Notes under the pieces: model-generated
Databases searched by the model: none
Told to the model about the DNA's origin: nothing
The model's input: the letters and a program-made list of their open reading frames with translations, nothing else
Translations under genes and position numbers: made by a program
Shown here: piece by piece, positions 48,483 through 55,731 of the stretch
Position numbering within the stretch: position 1 is the first letter of the stretch
Layout of the letters: each line of letters starts with the position of its first letter
DNA from: Clostridia bacterium
GTDB taxonomy: Bacteria; Bacillota; Clostridia; Oscillospirales; CAG-382
Assembly: GCA_017447445.1 (NCBI GenBank)
Contig: JAFSNK010000003.1
Location: 62,001 to 126,000, forward strand
Reading direction: 5' to 3'
Length of the DNA: 64,000 nt

Positions 48483-49202
48483 ATGAAAGACAAGAAACTG
48501 ATCGTATGGGCGGCACTGGCTGTTTTTGCAGTCGGACTGCTCATTACCGTAATCATCATGGGAAGCACCGGCAAGACGCCGGAAGGTGAGATCACAGCGT
48601 CCACCGAACCCGAAAGCACCGTCCATGTCAGTGACATTACAGTCGAAGATCCGACGCAGAGCGGAACTGGAACAGAACCCGTGATCGAACCCGAAGATCC
48701 CACCGAGGAAACCGAGACGGGTGCGCCGCTCACGCTGGAGGATGAGCCGCTTCCGCCCCGTCCGACGCCGACTCCCGGCGAGGAAGCCGATCCTGTTGAC
48801 GATCCCGTCACAGGACATACGCCCGGAGACGACGGACCGGGAGACACCAATCCTGTGACGGAGCCAAATGAACCATATAGCTGCGGTACGCCCGGTCATC
48901 ACTGCGACAGCCCCGAAACCCACGCCTACATTCTGAACCTCGAAACGCAGGGCTGTCCGTACTGCGGAAGGCACGACTGTCCGAGCTTCTATGCGACCGA
49001 CGAATGGGGGACTGCGGTATATGACCCGACCAAATGCCCAAGCTATGACGTTCACAACGATCCCGTCTACTACTGCCAGCACTGCCACAAGCCCTGCGGC
49101 GACGGAACGCACGGAACCTGCGTGAGATTTGTGAACGCCTGCTACTGCCCGCTCTGCGGCAAATGGGTGGAGGCATGGAGCTGTCATTCATGTGAAGAAT
49201 AA
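48483..49202 (+). CDS. Single-pass membrane protein with Pro/acidic stalk and 15-Cys head
   Basis: The 239-residue protein has one N-terminal helix (IVWAALAVFAVGLLITVIIM), an extended Pro/Thr/Glu/Asp stalk (about 30-130), and a C-terminal head with 15 cysteines and many histidines. These are arranged as CPYCGRHDC, YYCQHCHKPC and CYCPLCGKW pairs, like several zinc knuckles or ribbons. It faces the outside. Similar proteins occur in such pilus clusters (DUF6550-like, recalled). Start at 48483 suits RBS AAAGGAGG better than the ATG 9 nt upstream. Confidence 0.75.
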   Translation: MKDKKLIVWAALAVFAVGLLITVIIMGSTGKTPEGEITASTEPESTVHVSDITVEDPTQSGTGTEPVIEPEDPTEETETGAPLTLEDEPLPPRPTPTPGEEADPVDDPVTGHTPGDDGPGDTNPVTEPNEPYSCGTPGHHCDSPETHAYILNLETQGCPYCGRHDCPSFYATDEWGTAVYDPTKCPSYDVHNDPVYYCQHCHKPCGDGTHGTCVRFVNACYCPLCGKWVEAWSCHSCEE

Positions 49203-49275
49203 TAATCGAACAGGGCAATGGAAAGGCTCGACAGAAAACGTCGGGTCTTTCTTTTTGTCCGGAAAGGAGAAGTGA

Positions 49276-52254
49276 ATGAAGAAACTGACGAGAGCTTTTG
49301 CATTGTTTTTGCTTGCCCTAACGGTTTTTATGTGTATCTCCGTTCCCGCTTCTGCGCTTTCATGGGACGGAAGTTCGGAGGGCGGAGGCGGTCACGGTAC
49401 GGATGCCGGTCCAAACGGATACGCCATCCGTTATGTGACGAATAAGAACCTGCTCGGCTACCGCTTCAGTTGTGTAGACCGATACGGGAACAACAAGGTC
49501 TCAAAGGTCATTGACGTGTTCCGAAGCACAGATGATGCGCCGTATGCCAACCAAGCCTGTGACTACGACTATAAGTTCACGACCAAGTATAACAAGAAGC
49601 AGCTCATCAACAATCAGAACTGCAACTACAGTACGAGCGTCAATTCGACCTGGTGCTATAAGCAGAGCGAGATGGGCTTCGCATCCTCGCTCCCGGAACC
49701 CGACGGGCTGGAGACATGGCAGAACAACACGACAAATCTCAACAAGGTGCTGTCAAAGCTCGGCATCGGCTCGATTGAAAACCTGAACTACGGGGACAAA
49801 ATCCTGATTGAACAGATCTACGACATCCGACTGGAAAGCGTGTATCATGCGCTGACCGTGACGGAGACAGCGATCTACGGCAAGCACATCCTCGGCGCAT
49901 ACAGCGACGGCGGATCGAGCAGTACCTCGGAGAGCTGGGGCTTTATCTCCAGCTATGTGAACAAACACTACCCCAATGCGCTCTTTACGCCGGACGGACA
50001 GGGCTTGTGGACGGGTGCTTCCGCCTCAAGCTCTCGACTCATGTTCTATACCATCATCAACAGCGGCTACGGTGTCGGTATCGCCTACACAGAGGAACAC
50101 GAGGACTTCTCACCCGTGCTGTCCGTAAAGGAGTGCCGAGCGTACAAGGGGACAAAACCGACAAAGAACTTCCATTATGGAACGAGCACCGGTAACGCTT
50201 GGGGAAACTGGACGTATGTGCAGGACTACCCGTGCTCCGGCGACAAGATCTTCTTCTCGGTGAACTTCCCGAAGGAGTCGCAGAACATCGCGGTCTGGCA
50301 GTATGTGTGGATCGACGGCACGTTGGTAGATAACCGATACGGCTACTCGGATAATCTTGAATGGTTTGATGTGGCTGCATCTGTAACGACCGTGCCTAAC
50401 AACAAATCCTACTATACAGTGAAAGCGCGTGTGGACTGGATCGAGGATAACGGAACTGTCAAGAAATACGGGGCTGAAAAGACCTTCTATATCCCCGTCA
50501 AGCCGATCACGACCCGCGACAAGGTGACGGCGTACAATGAGCTCGGCAACGCACAGGCATATACGACCGGCTCTGCAACGACCGGCAAGCTGTACTTTGG
50601 GCAGAAGGTCACGTTCCAGTATCAATATGGAGCGACGACCGCATGGGATTCAAACAACAACGTCCGAGCTATCGCTTACTATTTTAACAACTCAAACTGG
50701 AGCCATATCTACACGGGCAACAGCAGTGGTGAAGATGTGAGCGTGGACAACGTCGTTCTCAGTTCGACCAAAACCTACACGAAGAACAGCAGCATCGGCT
50801 CATACGTCATACCGCTGACCGCGAACAACTACGCAAACTCGTATAAGCTGCGCTTCGATCTCAAGACCGCCTGGTCGAAAGACCCGTCGCATACCACGCA
50901 GAGCAGCACCTTCTATCTGCCCATCGTGAAATCCGACGTGGCGATCACGGATATGAAGCTCGTGGACAGCACAGGTCATTACGCCGACCTTGAAAACCTG
51001 ACCGTCGGCGAGACCTACACGATCCGGTATGCTTATAAGAACAACACCGACTGCACCGTGTTCGTCAAGGGCTACGGCCCCAATAAGAACCAGCTTCCCG
51101 GCGTGTATGCTATTGAACCGAACGGTACGATAGAGATCGACGGCGGCACACATGTTGCACCGGACGTTCGGGATTACACGATCTGGGGCGGCGTCTATCT
51201 CAGCACAGTTGAGAGAGGCAATACGGATTACGAGACAGACGGAACGAACAACGAAAAGCTGTTTAACTGCCATACGAACCCGCTGCTCGGTATCACTCCG
51301 ATCATGCCAAACGCACTGTACCGTGAGAGTACACAGGTCATATCCACCTTCCGCGTATGGAATTACGCAGAGCGCAACGTACTCCCAAGCGACAACGTGA
51401 CGGTCAAGATCAGAGTGTACAAACCCGGAGCGACATCTCCGTTCTATATTACGACCAAGACCGTAGTTATTCCGGCAATCGGCTCCAACATTGTGTATTG
51501 CAAATGGACGGTCCCCTCCGGATTGGGCGGTAAATCGGTGCGCGTCGTGGCGGAGCTGTATGAAAAGGGCGAGTTCGTGGAGAGCGCAACGATCACACAA
51601 GCGACCACGCCATACACGATCTATACGACGCCGGATACGCAGTACGAGGAGAACGCACCGAGAGGCTTCACGATCCCGTTGGCAACCTCCATCACCTACA
51701 GCGGCGCATTGTGGAAAGAGTATGAGTATGACGGCGTTGGCGGTCTGCGGCTCAAAACCTATGAGGTCAAGATCACGAAGACCTCTCCGCAGACAATCAC
51801 ACCTGCAACCGGCGAGACGGCGTACAAGAAAAACGGCTATTGGTTCATGAAGTCCGGGTATGGGTTTGCCATCCAGTCGAGGATCAATCTGAATCTCGTA
51901 CATACGGCGATGGGGTCACTCACAAGTTCAACCACGGCGACATCATCCATGTACACGCTTCCGCAGTACGCCTATGTGCTCTACCCGGAGTACAGATATG
52001 TTTTCGGTGAAGGCACTACTTCGACGCTCATCAAAACAAACGGTGAGGCGTATTCCTACTTCGAACTGCGTCCATATCTCGATTACGGACGGGTCCACTT
52101 CACGCCGCTCTGGTATCCGAACGGAAACTATACCGTAAAGATTATCCAGACCGATTGCTGGACGCCTGCCGGTATGATCCAGCAGATGATCGTTCCGACC
52201 GCAATCAAGATCGATGGCAATGCGTATGACGACTTCTACGCGGGACGGAGGTAG
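49276..52254 (+). CDS. Large secreted beta-rich protein, probable pilus-associated adhesin
   Basis: The 992-residue protein has a clear signal peptide (AFALFLLALTVFMCISVPASA, cleavage near ALS). The long exported part is rich in Thr, Ser, Asn, Tyr and Gly with repeated Ig/CARDB-like strands (DVAITDMKLVDSTGHYADL, LTVGETYTIRYAYKNNTDC, VISTFRVWNYAERNVLPSD). No LPXTG motif or C-terminal anchor is seen, so attachment may be through the pilus or the Cys-rich protein. As last large gene of the Tad operon it is a candidate tip adhesin. No sequence family recognised end to end. Confidence 0.75.
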   Translation: MKKLTRAFALFLLALTVFMCISVPASALSWDGSSEGGGGHGTDAGPNGYAIRYVTNKNLLGYRFSCVDRYGNNKVSKVIDVFRSTDDAPYANQACDYDYKFTTKYNKKQLINNQNCNYSTSVNSTWCYKQSEMGFASSLPEPDGLETWQNNTTNLNKVLSKLGIGSIENLNYGDKILIEQIYDIRLESVYHALTVTETAIYGKHILGAYSDGGSSSTSESWGFISSYVNKHYPNALFTPDGQGLWTGASASSSRLMFYTIINSGYGVGIAYTEEHEDFSPVLSVKECRAYKGTKPTKNFHYGTSTGNAWGNWTYVQDYPCSGDKIFFSVNFPKESQNIAVWQYVWIDGTLVDNRYGYSDNLEWFDVAASVTTVPNNKSYYTVKARVDWIEDNGTVKKYGAEKTFYIPVKPITTRDKVTAYNELGNAQAYTTGSATTGKLYFGQKVTFQYQYGATTAWDSNNNVRAIAYYFNNSNWSHIYTGNSSGEDVSVDNVVLSSTKTYTKNSSIGSYVIPLTANNYANSYKLRFDLKTAWSKDPSHTTQSSTFYLPIVKSDVAITDMKLVDSTGHYADLENLTVGETYTIRYAYKNNTDCTVFVKGYGPNKNQLPGVYAIEPNGTIEIDGGTHVAPDVRDYTIWGGVYLSTVERGNTDYETDGTNNEKLFNCHTNPLLGITPIMPNALYRESTQVISTFRVWNYAERNVLPSDNVTVKIRVYKPGATSPFYITTKTVVIPAIGSNIVYCKWTVPSGLGGKSVRVVAELYEKGEFVESATITQATTPYTIYTTPDTQYEENAPRGFTIPLATSITYSGALWKEYEYDGVGGLRLKTYEVKITKTSPQTITPATGETAYKKNGYWFMKSGYGFAIQSRINLNLVHTAMGSLTSSTTATSSMYTLPQYAYVLYPEYRYVFGEGTTSTLIKTNGEAYSYFELRPYLDYGRVHFTPLWYPNGNYTVKIIQTDCWTPAGMIQQMIVPTAIKIDGNAYDDFYAGRR

Positions 52255-52256
52255 GA

Positions 52257-52340
52257 ATGAAGACGGCGATTACGATTATGCTTATCGGGTTCATTATCTT
52301 CGGCTTCATCTTTTTGAGGTCGAGGAAAAAGAAGAAATAA
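52257..52340 (+). CDS. 27-residue single-helix membrane microprotein
   Basis: The ATG at 52257, with RBS GGAGG, lies 2 nt after the adhesin stop. The peptide is one hydrophobic helix (ITIMLIGFIIFGFIFL) ended by RSRKKKK, so it should insert with the C-terminus inside. Its tight spacing behind the adhesin suggests a linked role. Confidence 0.6.
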   Translation: MKTAITIMLIGFIIFGFIFLRSRKKKK

Positions 52341-52389
52341 CGACAGCGGGCGGCATCGAGAGGTGCCGCCCGAACCATTGGAGGAAGAA

Positions 52390-53013
52390 ATGGAAAAGGA
52401 AAAAAGAAAGATTGGCGATTATGAGGTGCTGACGAGCATCCGCATCGGCGAGTACGAGATCGCGCTGCTCCAGAACGAAGAAGCGCCGCGAGATGAGGTG
52501 TACCTGTGTGCTTTCATCGAAAGCAACGGGATGTTTGAACGCTGTACCGAGTGCATGGCCTCGGACAGTTTTACGGACATCGCCACACTCTACGGCGAGC
52601 GTGTTTCAGAGAAAGCCGAGGAGGTTCAGAAACAGATCGAACAGGAAGCGAAGCTCGTCGGCGACGATACCATGCTAACAAAGAGCGACTGTGTTCCGAT
52701 TGACGAAAACAGCTTCTTGTCCGGCAAGGTCATCGTACTCAAGCCCGAAGTGTTAAGACCCGAATACCGCAGGCAGTCGCATCAGCTTCTGCTCTGCACG
52801 GGCGGCTTCGGCTCCTACCCGAAAGCGAGAGGACGTACCTGCTTCTGCGTCAATCTCCTTGACGGACGGGACACGAGCTGGTGGAGGCAGGACGTACTCG
52901 GCGTTTTGCCGGAGGATAAACTGCCGGCATGGGCAAAGGACGTGTATGAACAGAACAGGACAAAGATCATGGACAAGCAAATCGAAAAAGAAGTAAGAGA
53001 GGAGGCAAGATAA
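52390..53013 (+). CDS. Conserved element protein, unknown function
   Basis: The 207-residue cytoplasmic protein starts MEKEKRKIGDYEVLTSIRIGEYEIALL, continues ESNGMFERCTECMASDSFTDIATLYGERV and SGKVIVLKPEVLRPEYRRQSHQLLLCTGGFG, and contains GRDTSWWRQDVLGVL. I recall similar proteins in clostridial conjugative elements but no function. RBS TTGGAGGAAG before the ATG at 52390. Confidence 0.75.
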   Translation: MEKEKRKIGDYEVLTSIRIGEYEIALLQNEEAPRDEVYLCAFIESNGMFERCTECMASDSFTDIATLYGERVSEKAEEVQKQIEQEAKLVGDDTMLTKSDCVPIDENSFLSGKVIVLKPEVLRPEYRRQSHQLLLCTGGFGSYPKARGRTCFCVNLLDGRDTSWWRQDVLGVLPEDKLPAWAKDVYEQNRTKIMDKQIEKEVREEAR

Positions 53014-53442
53014 GTGAAGAAAATGGAATTCATGCGGGGTGCCGCAAAGGTCATCTTTGAGTTTTACGCAAAGCTGTATGAAAAGGAAGAGGTCACTTCG
53101 ATCAGCATCAAAACCAAGAAGCAGCAAGGGACTTATCAGGTCAGTATGGACGGCGGATTCTTCAAACTGTTCACCTACATGACCGGAACGATTTCGTATT
53201 GCCACGGATCATCGTTTTTCAAGAGTCATTCCGATTATACCACCTATTATACCTACAATGAGAGCGACGACCATGAAGCGGTACTGAAGCAGTTCGCCGC
53301 CGACCTGAAAAAGCTCAAGGGTCTTTTGTCGGAGGTATGCTTCTTCTCATCGGACGACGGACAGCTTTCCGATCTCATCATCTTCGAGTACGGAAAGCCA
53401 GTCATGTTCAATCCGAAATATCGCGGTATGAGGGAGGAATGA
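53014..53442 (+). CDS. Unknown small element protein
   Basis: The 142-residue protein uses a GTG start (RBS GAGGAGG, 8 nt); ATG 9 nt later is possible. It contains EVTSISIKTKKQQGTYQVSM, FTYMTGTISYCHGSSFF and AADLKKLKGLLSEVCFFSSDDG. No motif of known function and no membrane helix. It directly abuts its neighbours on both sides. Confidence 0.65.
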   Translation: MKKMEFMRGAAKVIFEFYAKLYEKEEVTSISIKTKKQQGTYQVSMDGGFFKLFTYMTGTISYCHGSSFFKSHSDYTTYYTYNESDDHEAVLKQFAADLKKLKGLLSEVCFFSSDDGQLSDLIIFEYGKPVMFNPKYRGMREE

Positions 53443-53445
53443 TCT

Positions 53446-54387
53446 ATGGACTTTGAAAAAAGAGCAATGACCGAAGCGGAGGATAAGTATTCCTTCAGCC
53501 AGAGTTCGCAGATCTGCGCACAAACCGGCTTGATCGGCTATCTCCGCGCAGATATGGACACCGACGGCAACGGGTTCTTCAGTTCGTGGAACGACTGGCG
53601 AAAGGACTTGAAAACGCAGGAGTTCAAAGACGAGTTCGATGCGGTCATCAATTCGCTCCGTGAGGAGGGCGACATTCTGCACAACCGTTCCGCGCTCGCC
53701 AAATACTGCTATTCCACGCCGCAGGCGAAGATGAAGACAGATCAGGATTATTACGGCGTCCGCGTCGATACCGAGAAGTACGCCTATCTGCTTCGCCTGA
53801 ACCCGAACAAGGGCGAGTATAACCTGTACTGCTACTGCTATCGCCGAGACTGGCTCGACAGCCACATAATTCTGGCGAAGCGCGGCATCCGTTTCATCGA
53901 CCTGCACTACAAGGAAAAGTTCAGAATCCGAGACGGTGATATGATCCGCATTACAACCTCCGACGGGGAGAGCTTTGACCGTATTTGCCGCTATGTGGAC
54001 GACTATCACGTCGAGGTCGGACAGAATCTGTTCCACATCTGTGAGTTTGCCGAAAGGATGGAGGCAAACGGAAGCAAGGTCATTCCTCTTCGCTCGGATC
54101 TGCCCGAACAGTGCTACGCCGTTCACGGGGAAACAGGTGAGGTCATCATCGTCAAGAAAGGCGAAACGGGTTACTTCCCGACAGACGTCAAGACTTCGGG
54201 CAAAGAGAAAAGCCGGGAACTCGTCGATGAGTACAACAAGAAGCTTGGCGTCAGCAAGGCAAAAGCCGCAGCAATGTATTGGGGCTCGCTCTACGGTTTC
54301 GATACGCCGGGAGCCGACCCCGCGAGCTTCGATAGGGACGGGAACCTGCTGAAAAGAGAAAGAAAGGAACGGGAGTACGAGCGATGA
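53446..54387 (+). CDS. Element protein with polyvalent-protein-type domain, unknown function
   Basis: The 313-residue protein has SQICAQTGLIGYLRADMDTDG, KFRIRDGDMIRITTSDGESF followed by CRYVDDYHVEVGQNLFHICEFAERMEANG in motif form, and a C-terminal ELVDEYNKKLGVSKAKAAAMYWGS. I recall this arrangement from element proteins of gut Clostridia, close to the large polyvalent-protein families, but no biochemical role is known. It overlaps the following zinc-finger gene by 4 nt. Confidence 0.7.
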   Translation: MDFEKRAMTEAEDKYSFSQSSQICAQTGLIGYLRADMDTDGNGFFSSWNDWRKDLKTQEFKDEFDAVINSLREEGDILHNRSALAKYCYSTPQAKMKTDQDYYGVRVDTEKYAYLLRLNPNKGEYNLYCYCYRRDWLDSHIILAKRGIRFIDLHYKEKFRIRDGDMIRITTSDGESFDRICRYVDDYHVEVGQNLFHICEFAERMEANGSKVIPLRSDLPEQCYAVHGETGEVIIVKKGETGYFPTDVKTSGKEKSRELVDEYNKKLGVSKAKAAAMYWGSLYGFDTPGADPASFDRDGNLLKRERKEREYER

Positions 54388-54593
54388 TGGACACCTGTGT
54401 ATGCTGCGGCGAATATGTACCGGAGGGCAGGATGGTCTGCCCTCTTTGCGTAGCCAAGTATATGGAGAAGGAGGAAAAACCAAGTGGAGAAAACGGATCA
54501 TCTGATCTGGTCAAATTACAATCTGGATTACGACGACTGGAAGGACGACCTCGAAGCCGAGCACCCCGATTTATCGGAAAGAGAACGCATTGA
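54384..54593 (+). CDS. Small zinc-knuckle protein overlapping the next gene
   Basis: The 69-residue protein has CVCCGEYVPEGRMVCPLC near the start (two CxxC pairs), a rubredoxin-like zinc knuckle. The rest (SGENGSSDLVKLQSGLRRL...) overlaps the following gene by 110 nt in another frame and looks unconstrained, so the functional part is probably only the first 35 residues. It starts with ATGATG overlapping the previous stop. Confidence 0.6.
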   Translation: MMDTCVCCGEYVPEGRMVCPLCVAKYMEKEEKPSGENGSSDLVKLQSGLRRLEGRPRSRAPRFIGKRTH

Positions 54594-55029
54594 CCTCATG
54601 TATCAGATCAACAGCGATTATCTCGACGACGAGCGCGTCAATCTCAATATCCCGCTTTCACGCCCGATCCTCGTGATTGCAGACTTGGGACTTTGGTACG
54701 GTCGAAGGCAAGGCTACAAGGAAATCGAAAGCGGGAACATCCGTGACTGTCTCTACGATGATAACGATTACGTCACATGGTTCGTGGACAAAAACGGCGA
54801 CCTTCGCTGCGACTCGATCCATCACGACGGCACGAATCATTACCTTTACCGTACTTACAAGGATGGCGTGAGCGAGGAGCAGATAGAAAACCTCAAATGG
54901 AAGCTTTACAACGGACAGGCGACACACAAAGACATCACCCGTATCACCCGCCGCCTCGGTGACGAGATCGGCAAGGTCTACGGTTGGGAGTTCCCACAAA
55001 GACAGCCAAGAGAGGTGGTGGCAAGATGA
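54484..55029 (+). CDS. Unknown element protein
   Basis: The 181-residue acidic protein begins LIWSNYNLDYDDWKDDLEAEHPDLS and contains RPILVIADLGLWYGRRQGYKEIESGNI, then HHDGTNHYLYRTYKDGVSE. GTG start with RBS AAGGAGG. The pattern WSNYNLD..W is recalled from element proteins of unknown function. Overlaps the next gene by ATGA. Confidence 0.7.
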   Translation: MEKTDHLIWSNYNLDYDDWKDDLEAEHPDLSERERIDLMYQINSDYLDDERVNLNIPLSRPILVIADLGLWYGRRQGYKEIESGNIRDCLYDDNDYVTWFVDKNGDLRCDSIHHDGTNHYLYRTYKDGVSEEQIENLKWKLYNGQATHKDITRITRRLGDEIGKVYGWEFPQRQPREVVAR

Positions 55030-55391
55030 GCAGAGGTGTGGATATACGAACGGAGGAGTTCGAGGACGTGACGGTCTTCGACAGACCGATGCTGTTTACC
55101 TGCCTTCGCTGCGACCGCAGTACGCTTCCGAAAGGGATGTTCCTGTATGAAGTGCGGCACGACGACGATCAGCAGGGGATTCCCTGTGAGATCGCCGACC
55201 ACATCCTCGTCAATCATTGGGGAACGCTCATCACAAATAAGCCAATCGCATTGAACAGCGGACAGATCGGAGAAAGACCGTACCGCCTGATCAACGAGGA
55301 AACCGACTGGAATTATGAAGGCACAACAACGACCCTGACGGAGTACATGCAAAGGTGTCCTCCGCAGAGAGAAAGAGAATATGTGAGGTGA
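55026..55391 (+). CDS. LPD28-like small element protein
   Basis: The 121-residue protein has VFDRPMLFTCLRCDRSTLPKGMFLYEVRHDDD, then VNHWGTLITNKPIAL, the pattern I associate with large-polyvalent-protein-associated domain 28 from mobile elements. The molecular function is unknown. ATG at 55026 with RBS AGAGGTGG, overlapping the preceding stop. Confidence 0.7.
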   Translation: MSRGVDIRTEEFEDVTVFDRPMLFTCLRCDRSTLPKGMFLYEVRHDDDQQGIPCEIADHILVNHWGTLITNKPIALNSGQIGERPYRLINEETDWNYEGTTTTLTEYMQRCPPQREREYVR

Positions 55392-55398
55392 AACCGAA

Positions 55399-55716
55399 AT
55401 GAACAAAAAACAAGAGATTTGCGAATATCTCAGTAAGTTCCACCGGGGCAAGGAAAAGGCTGTGTTCAGCCGTGAGCTTCAGCACATTTTCCGCCTCGAC
55501 GGAAGAAACATCCGGCGCAACGTGGCTAAGCTCCGGCAGGAGGGGTATCCGATTTGCAGTGATGAGAATGGCTACTACTATGCCGAATCACAGACCGAGA
55601 TCAATCATACGGTCGGCAGGCTCAACTGCCTCGTTACCGCCGTATCCAATGCCCGGACGGGACTGCTCTACGCAACAGCCAACCGTCCTATGGAGATCAC
55701 AATCAAGCTGGGCTGA
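55399..55716 (+). CDS. Winged-helix DNA-binding protein
   Basis: The 105-residue protein has an HTH: AVFSRELQHIFRLDGRNIRRNVAKLRQEGYPICSDENGYYYA in motif form, that is a helix pair followed by a small wing. The C-terminal half is a short helix (VGRLNCLVTAVSNARTGLLYA). It lies just before the giant methylase/helicase and may regulate it or act in element DNA processing. Confidence 0.75.
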   Translation: MNKKQEICEYLSKFHRGKEKAVFSRELQHIFRLDGRNIRRNVAKLRQEGYPICSDENGYYYAESQTEINHTVGRLNCLVTAVSNARTGLLYATANRPMEITIKLG

Positions 55717-55731
55717 AAGGAGGAATGAGAA

